Shown: in pieces, positions 1 through 10,524 of the stretch
How the letters are laid out: every line of letters starts with the position of its first letter
Numbering within the stretch: position 1 is the first letter of the stretch
From: Kuschelorhynchus macadamiae
Taxonomy: Eukaryota > Arthropoda > Insecta > Coleoptera > Curculionidae
DNA length: 64,000 nt
Direction: 5' to 3'
Assembly: GCA_030620095.1 (NCBI GenBank)
Contig: JAUTXW010005178.1
Location: 310,001 to 374,000 of the forward strand
Program-made: the position numbers and the translations under genes
Notes under the pieces: model-generated
Database searches by the model: none
Told to the model about the DNA's origin: nothing
What the model saw: the letters and a program-made list of their open reading frames with translations, nothing else

Positions 1-764
1 TCAGAATATGATTCTATCAAACTTTTAAAATATGAGAAATGTCAACATTAAATACGTGGTTGTAAATAAAATCATTTTTAATTTTATGTGAATAAACTTT
101 TAAAAGTCAATCTACTATTCCGCAAAATTCCAGTGCATTTAAAAACGAGGGGTTGATATTTCTCAAAGTTAATTAGCGAATGAAAATCGAAAATTCCCTG
201 CTCTACTAGTTTTCAAAACCAATCTAACTCTGAAAACGAGACACCATTCGGTATTCTTATTCAAGTCGAGGTGTTCTCTGCAAGGGTAATGTGTTATTCG
301 TGGGCGGATACATCTGATTAGACATAGTCCGGGAATAATTATCGCACCACAGTAATTTGTAAGTCGGCCTTAAATTGCATCTGCATGGCGAACGACCCAG
401 CGCTCGAATATCGCACGATAAATCATTTATTCATAAATGCGCCTGTAATTAAGTGGAATGCAATTACTTTTTCGAGATCCGAACAGATATCTGCATACGG
501 TAATCGGAAATACATTCTGCGTCTGAAACCGAGGTACTTACGTTCCCTAGCTTACGTAAAAGCGTCGGGGCTGATTTTTAAGATTTGTTATTTTTATTTA
601 TTTATATTGATTGAGTACATTCGTTACATTATAAACATTGTGGCGAGACAACAGTTTTAGTATAAAAAGATGTTAGAAAAAACTTTAAATAAGAAGCTGT
701 TACAAGTAGCTAAATATAATGGCAAATATCTATCGCAAAAATAAATATGGGGGTGTTGTGTATA
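1..764. other. Unassigned AT-rich sequence
   Basis: I recognise no gene, RNA or mobile-element end here. A 91-codon open frame at 385-660 (+) has no recognisable motif, and its C-terminal part is simply hydrophobic and AT-driven. It is treated as chance. Confidence 0.5.
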
Positions 765-869
765 TTTTGACACCCACTTACAGAGTTTATTATTCAAGAG
801 AGAAAAAAATGTCGAAGAAAAAATGTATTTGGTTACCTTGAACCAACAGAATCTGTCAAAAAAATAAAC
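765..869 (+). repeat. Left arm of long inverted repeat around GGCGG copy A
   Basis: This stretch reads ttttgacacccacttacaga at its outer edge. It pairs over about 105 bp (roughly 80 percent by eye) with the reverse complement of 2344-2449. Together the arms enclose copy A of the GGCGG repeat family. The other copies of that family in the window do not obviously carry these arms, so they may belong to a separate foldback element that copy A entered. Confidence 0.7.
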
Positions 870-1011
870 TAATAAACATTTGAAAATAAAAAAATGAGAA
901 TCGACTTTGTTGTCTTAAATGAACCAGCCAGAAAATGTTCATTTATTGAAACAATATTATATATGGTGTTCTAATTAAAATAACAAAGTCGATGCTCTAT
1001 TTTAATGGTGA

Positions 1012-2325
1012 AAATATCTCCCTTCGAGATATTTACGTTTCAGGGTCCCTAGATGACGAAAAACATGTTTTCTCGGTCCTGTCTGTCTGTCTGTTCACGG
1101 CATAGCTAAAAAACTACTTACCTGATTGACTTAAAGTTTTTGTAAAAATTAACATTTTAGTAAAAATGCAATATGACAAAGTGGCGGCCTAGTGAAATGT
1201 TTAAAAAAATATTACTAAGAAAGTGTTTATCCAATTTATCTCAAATTTTGCAGAAAAATCAAGTATTATGTAGGAATCAACATGGCGGAACAAAATGGCG
1301 ACTTAATAAAATTCAGCCTGAAAAAACTGCGTATTGAACTGATTTCAAATTGTGTGCCATAACCAGTAGTAGAGATGAACTAGTAAAAGTGTGGTACTAA
1401 TTCAAGATGGCGGAATAAAATGGAGGCCAAATAAAATTTTTGTAATCTAAAAAAATCATCCTCTGAGGTTTTAACATCTTTGCGTTTTAGCGACCCTAGA
1501 TGCCAAAAAATATGTTTTATCAATTCCGTTAGTCCGTCTGTCGGCTTGTCTCTCTGTCTGTCAGTTTGCGACATAGCTTAAAAACGACTAACCAGATTGA
1601 TTTCAAATTTTAGTCAAATAATATGGGAATGACTTGGTAATATTTTGGTAAAAATTCAGTATGCGGGAGCCTGAGGGCAGCCTAGTGAAAAGTTAAAAAA
1701 TATTACTAAAAAAACTAATTATCCAACGTATCTCAAATTTTGCACAAAAATCAAGTGTTACATAAGAATGAACTGGTAACATTTTGGTACGAATATAAGA
1801 TAGCAAAACAAAATGGCGGCCTAAAAAAATATTTAAAAAATTAGTCTGAAAAAACTACTTATTAGATTAATTTCAAATTTTGGGCAAGCGTTAAGTGTGA
1901 TTTAGAGATAACTGGTAAAGTTGTATTATAAACTCAAAATAGCGAAACAAAATAGCGGCCAAATGAAATGTTAAAAAATTAACGTAAAAAATCTTCTTAT
2001 TCAATTAAATTGAATGTAAATTTTAAAATACATTAAATTAAATATAATATAAGGATAAACTGGTACAAATTCAATTAACTACTTATTGAATTTATTTTAA
2101 ATTATGCCCAAAAATCGAGTGTGGCATAGATAGAAACTGGTAAAATATTGGTAGGGATCCAATATATTGGAACAAAATGACGTCCAAGAAAAATGTTTGA
2201 AACGACATTATATATATGTATTCCTAAATAACTACGTACTGAACTAAATAGGTTCACACTTCACTGTTTCTAATAAAAGGAAACATTTATAACGAGGGAA
2301 GTTTCGGGTAAAGGAAATTTTTTGC
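1012..2325 (+). repeat. GGCGG dispersed repeat family, copy A
   Basis: This is a long element made of degenerate units of about 120-150 bp. Each unit contains a stretch like aactacttattagattaat, a run like ctggtaaaattttggta and the anchor acaaaatggcggcc. Two separator segments (about 1040-1125 and 1485-1580) carry gtccctagatgacgaaaaac followed by a CTGTCTGTCTGTC run. The right end has aacgagggaagtttcgggta. No protein-coding capacity was seen. Related copies lie at 6238-7295, 26830-28800 (split), 29420-30170, 30775-31015 and 33815-35095. Boundaries are approximate. Confidence 0.75.
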
Positions 2326-2343
2326 TTTCCAACCGTTTTTTTG

Positions 2344-2449
2344 GTTTATTTTGTTGAGATATTCTAGTAGTTCAGGTAAAACCAAATAAGTTTTTTGTTC
2401 AACATTTTCTTCTATCTTGAATAATAAACTCTGTAAATGGGTGTCAAAC
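2344..2449 (-). repeat. Right arm of long inverted repeat around GGCGG copy A
   Basis: This is the reverse complement partner of 765-869. The shared core includes acagagtttattattcaaga. It sits just outside the right end of copy A. Confidence 0.7.
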
Positions 2450-3066
2450 TATACGTGAAAATCCTGTACAGAGCCTTTCCTCGTAATTCACCACCCCAAT
2501 ATTGGTATAATTTTATAAGATAGAAGAAATATTAAACATAAAAGTTAAAGGGTTCATTACGTATTTTTAGAAAATTATTATCTATGTATACAGGATATCT
2601 CAGAAATGTGTAGCAGACCCAAAATATTTTTAATGGATCACCCTATATATTATATGTCCATAAAATGGGTCTCTTCTTCATAATTATAAACATATCAGGC
2701 TTGATAGATCTATCTTCAAAGAGAACCGAAAAATTTGATAAAAAGTCTGCCAAAAGAAGCAATGATTAGAAAGTTGACGAAATAAAACACAGCATCAGTT
2801 CGAAAGAAATAAACTCAGTAGTTGACAGTGATTGTCTTGTGCACAGATGTCAAATTTGATATTTGGCGCCCGTTCTGAATAAGCTAGTTTTGTAAGTTTT
2901 CCAAAATGGATAAAACTGAGACGCGCGCATTTATAGTTAAATTAATAAAACTTCCGTTGCCTGTCAACAATTCAACAAAATAAAATGCCGATCTAATTTG
3001 AAGGAAAACTAAAAATTGCCTTAAAGCCCAAAAGACACATTAACCACAGTTTTTATTTTTATTAAG
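2450..3066. other. Unassigned, with a short-TIR-like motif
   Basis: A tatacaggatatctcag motif at about 2586 resembles the ACAGGG-type ends of many small elements elsewhere in the window. No partner end or coding region was recognised. Confidence 0.4.
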
Positions 3067-3202
3067 AACGTAAGTTTTTGATCACAGCTTTATTTTTGAG
3101 AAATTTAATGGCGAATACGTAAAAATTTGCCTAAATTATGTAAATTTTTACATATTCACCATTAATTTTCTCAAACTCTAAGTCTATTATCAAAAAACGT
3201 CT
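3067..3202. repeat. Large imperfect hairpin, arms about 60 bp
   Basis: The left arm (3067-3128) contains tttgagaaatttaatggcg and cgtaaaaattt. The right arm (3140-3202) is its reverse complement with scattered mismatches, and the spacer is about 11 nt. The fold continues outward through gtttttgat / atcaaaaaac. It could be a miniature foldback element or a small-RNA precursor; there is no coding content. Confidence 0.7.
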
Positions 3203-3289
3203 AAAAGACTTTTGTAAACTTCGAATACGGCCACAGATGTTCGCGTATTTAAAAACTAGTGAAAATATTAATGTGCGATATACCCAGTT

Positions 3290-3700
3290 AGATCTCCGAG
3301 GCGATTGAGGAGTCTACGGAGATGTCTAATGCATGTAAACAATAGTGATAGCGCCGTATCCGTTGCGGCAGAGCTTCTTCGTCAGTATCGGGTGACAAAC
3401 ATTACCAAAGCGGTAGAGCTTCTACGTCAGTATCAGAGGTGGGGCACATTTCAGAAGAGATAAACATTCATAGGAAGTATTCTCAAGGCTTTAGAAAATA
3501 CCGACCTCAAAGAAGAGCTATATAGGCCGAGGAAATTTACACTTAGGATGGAAGTCAAGATGGTTGTGAAGCACCATCTAGCAGTTTAAAATTGGCACGT
3601 GAAATTCAACGCCAGAGCAATTTTCACCACGACGCGTCTTTGGCATTGAAAAGCGCAAAGAGAATAAAACCTTAAAACCTAACGGTGGCAATAAAGAAAA
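3290..3700 (+). pseudogene. Possible Tc1-like transposase N-terminal trace
   Basis: Broken translation gives RPRKFTLRMEVKMVVKHH and, in another frame, SSLKLAREIQRQSNFHH. These resemble the helix-turn-helix linker of Tc1-type transposases. A 45-bp direct duplication (gcggcagagcttcttcgtca near 3365, gcggtagagcttctacgtca near 3410) lies just upstream. Stops and frameshifts are frequent. The assignment is weak and could be coincidence. Confidence 0.3.
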
Positions 3701-3799
3701 GATCCAGAAGTTTGTAAGGTGGCGCAGCATCTCGGAGCCATATTCAACAATCCACGGTTATCTACACCTTCATTAAGTCCTTCAATACTAGGTAGCATT

Positions 3800-6237
3800 T
3801 ACTTTTTTCAATGCATATTTTTTATATAAAAAGGTTTTTCCTTTTAGAACTGACAAAAGCTAAAATTTTAGTTTTATAGTAAATTATTATTTAGGACTTT
3901 TGTATCACAAGAAACTAACACTTTTATAAATTCATGATTCAAATGTTAGCGTCCTTACATGGCTTAAACGGGTCGGTACCTTTGCATGGCTTCAAATCTA
4001 CAAGGCCGTTAGCATTCGTTTGTCATTATTTCTGGTCATCTACAAAAATTATACGAAGGACGTTTTAATCTTTTTTTGTTGGTTCTATGTAATTTTTTTT
4101 TATCCACGTTTTTGTTTTCGATTTTCTGTCGGCGGCGGCGGGGGGATTTATATCTCTCAGAATCCGGCTCATGTGTAAAAATGTCCCTATATGCAGCGTG
4201 GTGTTTTTAACGAATGGAAAATCGGTCAGTAATTGAAACATAACATAAATAAATAGATAAATACCATAGTGTTCATTATTTTTATTCAGCGGGCTCTCCA
4301 CCGAATACCAGTCGTACATAAAAATTAACCAGGCTATTCTAAAAAAGAATCGTGTGGTCCATAAAAAGCATATCCTTTTGTTTTCTTTAGTGCTTCAAAC
4401 AACATAATCCACAACATTATAATGATATTTTTTAGTTAATTTATGTTTTGTTTCCTCTTTTTTTCTAAAAGCTTATTTATGTCTGTATTAGGTTTCAAAA
4501 ATATCTTAGGTATTATATAGTGTTTATTTTTATAGTTTTTTCCTAGGGATTTGTCTAATTTCTTTTGGAAATAAATCATTCTATTCTATTCATTGAAACA
4601 ATATAGAAAGTAAACACATGCTGTTTTCATGCAACATATGTTTTCCATAATTTGTATGCACTTATGGTATTATAACTGAAAACCCACTTTTTCTGTCTTA
4701 AAATCATGGAAAAGGTATTTCTTCTAAAATTAATTTAATCCAATAATCTCGTGAGAGATAATTTTTGGGATCTTCCTCCATCGATAGCTGAGATAAAATA
4801 AAAATACTTTATCTTCCAAATAATGATGTGCGGATTTTCTTTATCAGTGAGGTAAGCTGGCAACTATTAAAGTGTTTATATATATTCTACAATGTTTCGT
4901 GGATTTTTAGGGTTTTTTTTTTCGGAAAATTATATTATGGATGCGCTCGTAGATTTTTGGGAGCTGATCACAAATCTAAAGTACATTTTTTTCGGACACG
5001 TTTAGTTTCTGAGATATATGCCATTAAATTTCACAATCTGATACATATAGCTTTTCACCATCATTTTAATTTCCTTTGGTAATTTTTATAGAAAATCTAA
5101 AGGAAATTTTTATTGTTTCAGTGACTGATTGGCAACAATTGTGATAAATAAATATCTTATTACGTAAGTGGATCGGTATTCGGTACTAGATCGTAACCTA
5201 AGAAGTTGATCTAAACCCATCCTGATGTTGTAGCCATGTGCTGTTAGCAGTATGTTCCTTCGTAGTTCCATCCACCGGATGATTTTAGAAAAAGTATAAG
5301 TGCAAATTATTAATAATTACTAAAAATTTTTTATGTAGATTTTAGTAATAAAATTTGAACAACGTAAAGCCACTTTGGTATAATTTTCTCTATTTCATTC
5401 GTAAAAAAATATACGTATAATATTTAATATAAAGCTGCCTGAGGTGTTTTCTATACTTATAGAAACTGAAAATAATTATTAATAACATTTAAATCTATTT
5501 ATTTGAGAGCTCAATTTTGATATATAAATTGTAATACTAAGTATCACATGGAATTGATAAACAGAAGAAGACTGAAAATAACATGTATTTTCACTAAATA
5601 ATTATTACAAAAAAAAAGAAAGTAACAAAGAACAACAAAACTAAACATATAAGAAAAGAGTTATTGTAGTTGTATTTCCTGAACTCTAATGGTGTACCTT
5701 AATTAGTTTTAACATATTTTTACTAGACTGTATTTCCTAGTTTATGCAGGTTAATTACAAAGAGTATAACTAGGTGGTATATACAGATAGGAAGATTGGT
5801 AACGAAATAGCTCTCGAACCTAACCTCTGGTATAGATGTTACTAACATGATAGCTGACGAGTGCCTGACAACAAATAGTTGTTGCTAGAAGTGGTCATTT
5901 CCCCTCGCACTGAAGAAGAGGGAACGACGAAGTAAGTTAATCAACGTGAATCAGTCATAAATAGATTTTTCAGTAAGGTACGAATAGTGCAATACAATCT
6001 GCCAGCAGAGCGGTTATGGCGATTTAATTTTTTAGTGATATAATACATAATAAATTCAAAAATAATTACACTTATTAAGAATTAAATATTCTGTAAACTT
6101 TGCCTAGACTCTATTTGGCCTTAGAAAAATGCTTAACTTAGGTCATTATGCACTTACTCTTGGTGGAAGTAAGAAAAAACTTAAAAGAAAACTTTTTAAA
6201 ACTTAAACAGTATGGCGTATTTTATGAGAAAGTCCTG
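3800..6237. other. Unassigned stretch
   Basis: There is no gene or element end I can support. Open frames at 4065-4319 (-) and 4828-5082 (+) have no recognisable motif. The GGCGG-rich interval 4130-4145 is a short local GC patch only. Confidence 0.45.
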
Positions 6238-7295
6238 AGTAAATTTCAGAAATAGTTAAATTTCCTTTATCCAGAACTTCCTCCGTTATGAGTGTTTTCT
6301 TTCACTAGGAATAGTGAAGTGTAAATCATTTAATAACACTTATATACTGTCTTTTCAAACATTTTTATTGGGCGACATTTTGTTCCATCATATTTTACTA
6401 GTTTCTACCTGTCACGCTTGATTTTTGGGTATAATTTAAAATAAATTGAATAAGTAGTTTTTACACTGATTTTTTAAGATCGCCATTTTGTTCCGTCATG
6501 TGGAATTCGTACCAATTTATCTTTATATCACATTTTATTTTTCTATTAAATATTTTTTAAGTTCATTTTTTAAACATTTTATTTGACCGCCATTTTTTCC
6601 GCCGTCTTGAAATCGTATTATAATTTTACCATTTATCTCTACATCCCACTTAATGCTTGTACAAATTTTGAAATTAATCTAATAAGTAAATATCTGATTT
6701 TGAAAACGTTTTATTAGGCCGCCATTTTATTTTGCTACCTTGGATTCGTTTCAAAATGACTCCAGTTTATTCGTATGTAACACTTAATTTGTATGCAAAA
6801 TTTGAGGTTGATTAGTATTTTAATAATAATTTTTCGTTAAAGTCGTTATATTGGATTTCTACCGAAATATTGCCAGGCCATCCCTATTTTCACCACTATT
6901 TTAGAATGCCTCCCTCTGGGGCAAGCATTTGAATTTGGCAACTAAAATAAAGAAAAGGTCAATGCTCTTTCTATGTTAACACGACAAAAGATTAATGCCC
7001 TTATGAAAATTGAAAATTAACGACGTCTGGGGGGCATATGCCTTCTTTGACCTCCCCTAAATACGTCACTGGGAGTAAACTATGTCGCCAACTGATAGAC
7101 AGGCAGACAGCCCCAGGGAATTGAGAACATATTTTTGGCATCTAGTGACGCTGTGACGTGGAGATATGTAAAACCTGGGAATGTCATTTGCCCTCAGTTT
7201 ATGTCTATACCAGAGTTAACTCTTGCACAAAATTTGAAATTGAGTAGTTTTTCAAGCTGAATTCTCAAATATTTTATTAAGCCGTCATTTTGACA
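6238..7295 (-). repeat. GGCGG dispersed repeat family, copy B
   Basis: This copy is in reverse orientation relative to copy A. It begins with aaatttcctttatccagaac and continues with repeated units containing ggccgccattttgtt. The separator segment with the GACAGGCAGACAG run lies at about 7085-7150. A block at about 6880-7075 departs from the family pattern and may be a small secondary insertion. The right edge abuts a LINE RNase H relic. Confidence 0.7.
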
Positions 7296-7298
7296 GAT

Positions 7299-7690
7299 TT
7301 AAAGAGACATTTTGACGTAGTCCACGTGGGCGTGATCAACTCGTGACTGACACATGGGCGATGCTCGTGCCTGGCACCGATATTTTGGATCCTGAAGTAA
7401 CGCTATACCTAATTCTAACTTCTCAATGAGTCTTATCATTGTGTTTGGGGATTTATCCTTCAAGTCATCTGGCAGCAGGATATCTCTACCAAATATGAAG
7501 AACGTGATTGTAGCACTTGGCGACAATTCGCAGAGCACATGTCTGGCTGTTTCTTCGTTCTCTGTATATAGGAGGCAGTCGAATTCTTCTTCAAGGCCCA
7601 TCCTGTGCGTGAGATGTCTTACACCGCAATGGTGTGTAAACAGGTTTTTTTGCCATATTTAGCCTAAGGCTGTTCATATGTAGAAGACTC
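7299..7690 (-). pseudogene. LINE RNase H / C-terminal relic
   Basis: The minus-strand frame 7299-7601 gives 100 residues. They include ENEETARHVLCELSPSA, then DLKDKSPNTMIRLIEKLELG, the pattern of the cysteine-containing tail after RNase H in LINE polyproteins. Upstream sequence to about 7690 adds a shifted LFTHHCGVRHLTHRMGL segment, matching the usual LTGHCGLRYHLHRMGL type of sequence. The rest of the element is missing and the 5' side is interrupted by stops. The plus-strand frame over the same bases is a shadow. Confidence 0.7.
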
Positions 7691-8934
7691 TCTGTTATCC
7701 TCTGCACCATAGGAAGAGGCATAAAAGTCCTTGCATGGAGCAGACCCGGCAATCCGAGCCAATGATGTTTAGATTTTCCACTATCTAGTCCGAAATTTCT
7801 ACTTCCAAAATTTGTTCAGGTTCCATGAATTTTATCACTACTCCTTTTCTTGCTGGCAGGTCTGCATATGCATCATTTAACAATTATTATCTTTTCCTTT
7901 AATGTCCTTTGATAAAATCTCCCAAAACGCTGTATCTATAAAATGTTTTTGTTGTTTTTGCCATATTGAATTAATCTCCAGTTCTGGTTCGTGTTTATAT
8001 GTCCTACGTCCACAAAAAAATATTAAACATTGGTACATCATACAGAAAGAGTATGAACCTCTAATTTTTTTAGTCCAAAATCTATTATAATAAAACCTTG
8101 TTAATTTACTTCTTTGCAATATTATAATCTTATTCAGTCGTTAATTGCATTAATGTAATGATTTTTTCTCTTTTGAAAAATGATTTCTTTATATCAGATG
8201 TTTGATGCGCGCATACTACTCGCTTGCAATCATTATTAGTGTATTAGGTAAATTACTGAATGCATTAGTTTATTCTTACTAATGAAGAAAATTTGAATTT
8301 ATATTGCGAGAATTTTATATATGCAATATACGATTACTGTTCATGACGGATCATTTATTATGAGCTTTGACGGAATAATGCTGAATAGCAAATTGCTGTT
8401 GATGTGTATAATGGAAATAATATAAATTGAAGGAAGTGCATGCAATAAAAATTATGTATACACGGTGTTACGTCTTCGAGTTACAAGCATTGGGATCTGA
8501 AAAACGGTAACAGGTGCAAAGTCAGTTAACTGGGGGTAAAAACCACAAAATTAATGGCTTTCTAAGAAAATAACAACATTCAGAATACTTTTGAAGATAT
8601 TTATAAACACAGAAAAATTAAAATTTTGTTTTTATTTTCATCTCCCTTTAACTGAAAAATTAATTTAAAATAAATTTTACATTTCGGTGTTGTCCTCTAT
8701 AAAATTGTAATCCCAGATTGTAATTTCGACGTTTCTTTTGATAATGCCATTCACCAAGTAACAAAAGCTGGAAGTTGGTCAGCAGTGTACTCCATAATTG
8801 ACTGGTCAATTATTGCGAGGATGGGTGAACTTCCAAATCCCTTTCAAATGCTTTCCAAGTTCTGCAAATTCCTCAAATGAATGGAATCGCTTCAGTAAGA
8901 AGATGAATTAGTGGACTCCGGAAATAAGAAAAGT
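7691..8934. other. Unassigned stretch
   Basis: I recognise no coding or RNA feature. Two overlapping frames at 7877-8119 (-) and 7902-8090 (+) are low-complexity. The 3' part of the gag relic may extend weakly into 8640-8934. Confidence 0.4.
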
Positions 8935-9188
8935 CGCTGAAACAAGCACCGTTTCCTTGAGATAGACACTGACACTCTCTCTTTTTTTTCTTGTATTTGT
9001 CTATATAACTGAGTAGTCAACTGTGACAACGTTGCATCATTATCGAAAACACGGATTAAACTGTGAGAGGTTATATGCCATGGTATTATTGCATATTTTG
9101 GTACGGTTCATAGCAAGTTTTAGGTACACCTCGAAGTCTTAAAGCAGCTATTTTGACCTGTTCGTCTTCAGGAAAATTTGATTTTCTA
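8935..9188 (-). pseudogene. Retrotransposon gag relic, downstream part
   Basis: On the minus strand the sequence reads CRKSNFPEDEQVKIAALRL, then RGVPKTCYEPYQNMQ. After frameshifts come TLSQLTTQLYRQIQEKKE and VSVYLKE. This is the layout of a retrotransposon gag core: a helical region with an ALRLRG-type motif, then a Q..KESV.YL motif. It is colinear with 10428-10524, from which it is separated by the hammerhead insertion. Frameshifts and stops show the gag was already decayed or decayed later. Superfamily (Ty3-like or other) is not resolved. Confidence 0.5.
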
Positions 9189-9199
9189 CAATATTCCTT
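9189..9199. repeat. Target-site duplication, left copy
   Basis: The sequence caatattcctt is repeated exactly at 10417-10427. It flanks the hammerhead-bearing insertion. On the minus strand it encodes part of the gag KEY residues. Confidence 0.75.
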
Positions 9200-9337
9200 A
9201 ATTTTTAGCAAATATTTAATATAATTACATACCTCAACATGTAGACTAGTGTGTCTACGGAATGTTTCGATACATAATATAAACAATATTATTTAAGCAA
9301 GCATAAGAAATTATATCATTAACCTTAAGTTTTTATA

Positions 9338-9391
9338 GACACATAGTAATTGTACAAATACTTTCATTCTATCGGGACTCATCAGTGCGCC
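9338..9391 (-). ncRNA. Type I hammerhead ribozyme, copy 1
   Basis: Minus-strand order is as follows: stem I strand GGCGCA; core CUGAUGA; stem II GUCC, loop CGAUA, GAAU; then GAA; stem III AGUA, loop UUUGUACAAU, UACU; cleavage-site base A of CUA; stem I return UGUGUC. Stem I has six pairs, two of them G-U. Stem II has a C-A mismatch in this copy that is absent from the other two, so this copy is probably weaker. The four-pair stem III is typical of short-stem animal hammerheads. Confidence 0.75.
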
Positions 9392-9751
9392 GATCGTAAG
9401 AGAAAAACATTAAATAATAGAAAAGAATTGATTTCAAAATTTTAAAATGTGTCAGTTTGTTTGACCTGTAACCTAGATATGAAAAAAATGATAGTTTGCA
9501 GCCATCTATAATGTTATTTTTAAATGTGTTCAGATTATTTGTTGCGTATAGATTGACAAACAAAAATCTTTTTTGGCTTTTTCGCAACCGAATAAAAATA
9601 TTTAACTTTAAATTAATTGAAGCAAATATTTAATATAATTACATACCTCAACATGTAGACTAGTCTGTCTACGGAATGTTTCGATAGATAATATAAACAA
9701 TATTATTTAAGTAAGCATAAGAAATTATATCATTTACCTTAAGTTTTTATA

Positions 9752-9805
9752 GACACATAGTAATTGTACAAATACTTTCATCCTATCGGGACTCATCAGT
9801 GCGCC
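9752..9805 (-). ncRNA. Type I hammerhead ribozyme, copy 2
   Basis: It is organised like copy 1, but stem II is intact: GUCC pairs with GGAU. The core CUGAUGA lies at 9793-9799 and cleavage is predicted 3' of CUA, between 9758 and 9757 on the minus strand. All conserved core bases (CUGAUGA, GAA, the A-U closing pair of stem III, NUH) are present. Confidence 0.82.
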
Positions 9806-10166
9806 GATCGTAAGAGAAAAACATTAAATAATAGAAAAGAATTGATTTCAAAATTTTAAAATGTGTCAGTTTGTTTGACATGCAACCTCGATATGAAAAA
9901 AATGATAGTTTGCAGCCATCTATAATGTTATTTTTAAATGTGTTCAGATTATTTGTTGCGTATAGATTGACAAACAAAAATCTTTTTTGGCTTTTTCGCA
10001 ACTGAATAAAAATATTTAACTTTAAATTAATTGAAGCAAATATTTAATATAATCACATACCTCAACATTTTTTTTTCATATCTAGGTTACATGTCAAACA
10101 AACTGACACATTTTAAAATTTTGAAATCAATTCTTTTCTATTATTTAATGTTTTTCTCTTACGATC

Positions 10167-10220
10167 GGCGCACTGATGAGTCCCGATAGGATGAAAGTAT
10201 TTGTACAATTACTATGTGTC
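10167..10220 (+). ncRNA. Type I hammerhead ribozyme, copy 3 (inverted unit)
   Basis: It is identical in core and stems to copy 2 but on the plus strand. GGCGCA is at 10167-10172, CUGAUGA at 10173-10179, and stem I return UGUGUC at 10215-10220. Predicted cleavage is after base 10214. Confidence 0.82.
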
Positions 10221-10416
10221 TATAAAAACTTAAGGTAAATGATATAATTTCTCATGCTTGCTTAAATAATATTGTTTATATTATGTATCGAAACATTCCG
10301 TAGACAGACTAGTCTACATGTTGAGGTATGTAATTATATTAAATATTTGCTTCAATTAATTTAAAGTTAAATATTTTTATTCAGTTGCGAAAAAGGCAAA
10401 ACAGATTTTTGTTTGT

Positions 10417-10427
10417 CAATATTCCTT
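10417..10427. repeat. Target-site duplication, right copy
   Basis: The sequence caatattcctt is an exact copy of 9189-9199. Removing the insertion plus one copy rejoins the gag relic in frame through Lys-Glu-Tyr. Confidence 0.75.
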
Positions 10428-10524
10428 CATTCGTAAGATAAACGTCATAGAATCTTCAATTTTCAGTCCAGGAAAAATTGTTGTTGGCTTTGATGGTCGA
10501 TCTTCAAGTAGATTAATAGCTTTT
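10428..10524 (-). pseudogene. Retrotransposon gag relic, upstream part
   Basis: The minus-strand frame reads KAINLLEDRPSKP, TTIFPGLKIEDSM and TFILRMKEY. It then runs into the duplication and resumes as CRKSNFPEDEQ at 9188. A stop lies just upstream at about 10525. The protein is unrecognisable further upstream. Confidence 0.5.

Larger units (their letters stand above)
9200..10416. mobile_element. Retrozyme-like element with hammerhead ribozymes
   Basis: This 1217-bp insertion lies between identical 11-bp duplications. It contains two direct units with a 414-bp period (9208-9621 and 9622-10035, nearly identical), a partial third unit to about 10068, then an inverted unit of about 350 bp (about 10070-10416). 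Every unit has a 54-nt predicted type I hammerhead ribozyme (9338-9391, 9752-9805, 10167-10220). There is no convincing protein. Tandem units each carrying a type I hammerhead match what is known of animal retrozymes and hammerhead satellites. The head-to-head layout is inferred to reflect twin-primed target-primed reverse transcription. The two ends stop at different points of the unit. Confidence 0.8.

Noticed and set aside
385..660. 91-codon open frame on the plus strand
   Set aside because: It has no recognisable motif, no supporting context and an AT-driven hydrophobic tail. It is treated as chance.
7426..7662. 78-codon plus-strand frame
   Set aside because: It is antisense to the LINE RNase H relic, whose minus-strand translation has clear family motifs.
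9086..9286. Single 66-codon minus frame read as one protein
   Set aside because: It is a fusion of hammerhead-element sequence (above 9199) with the gag relic (below 9189) and not a real protein.
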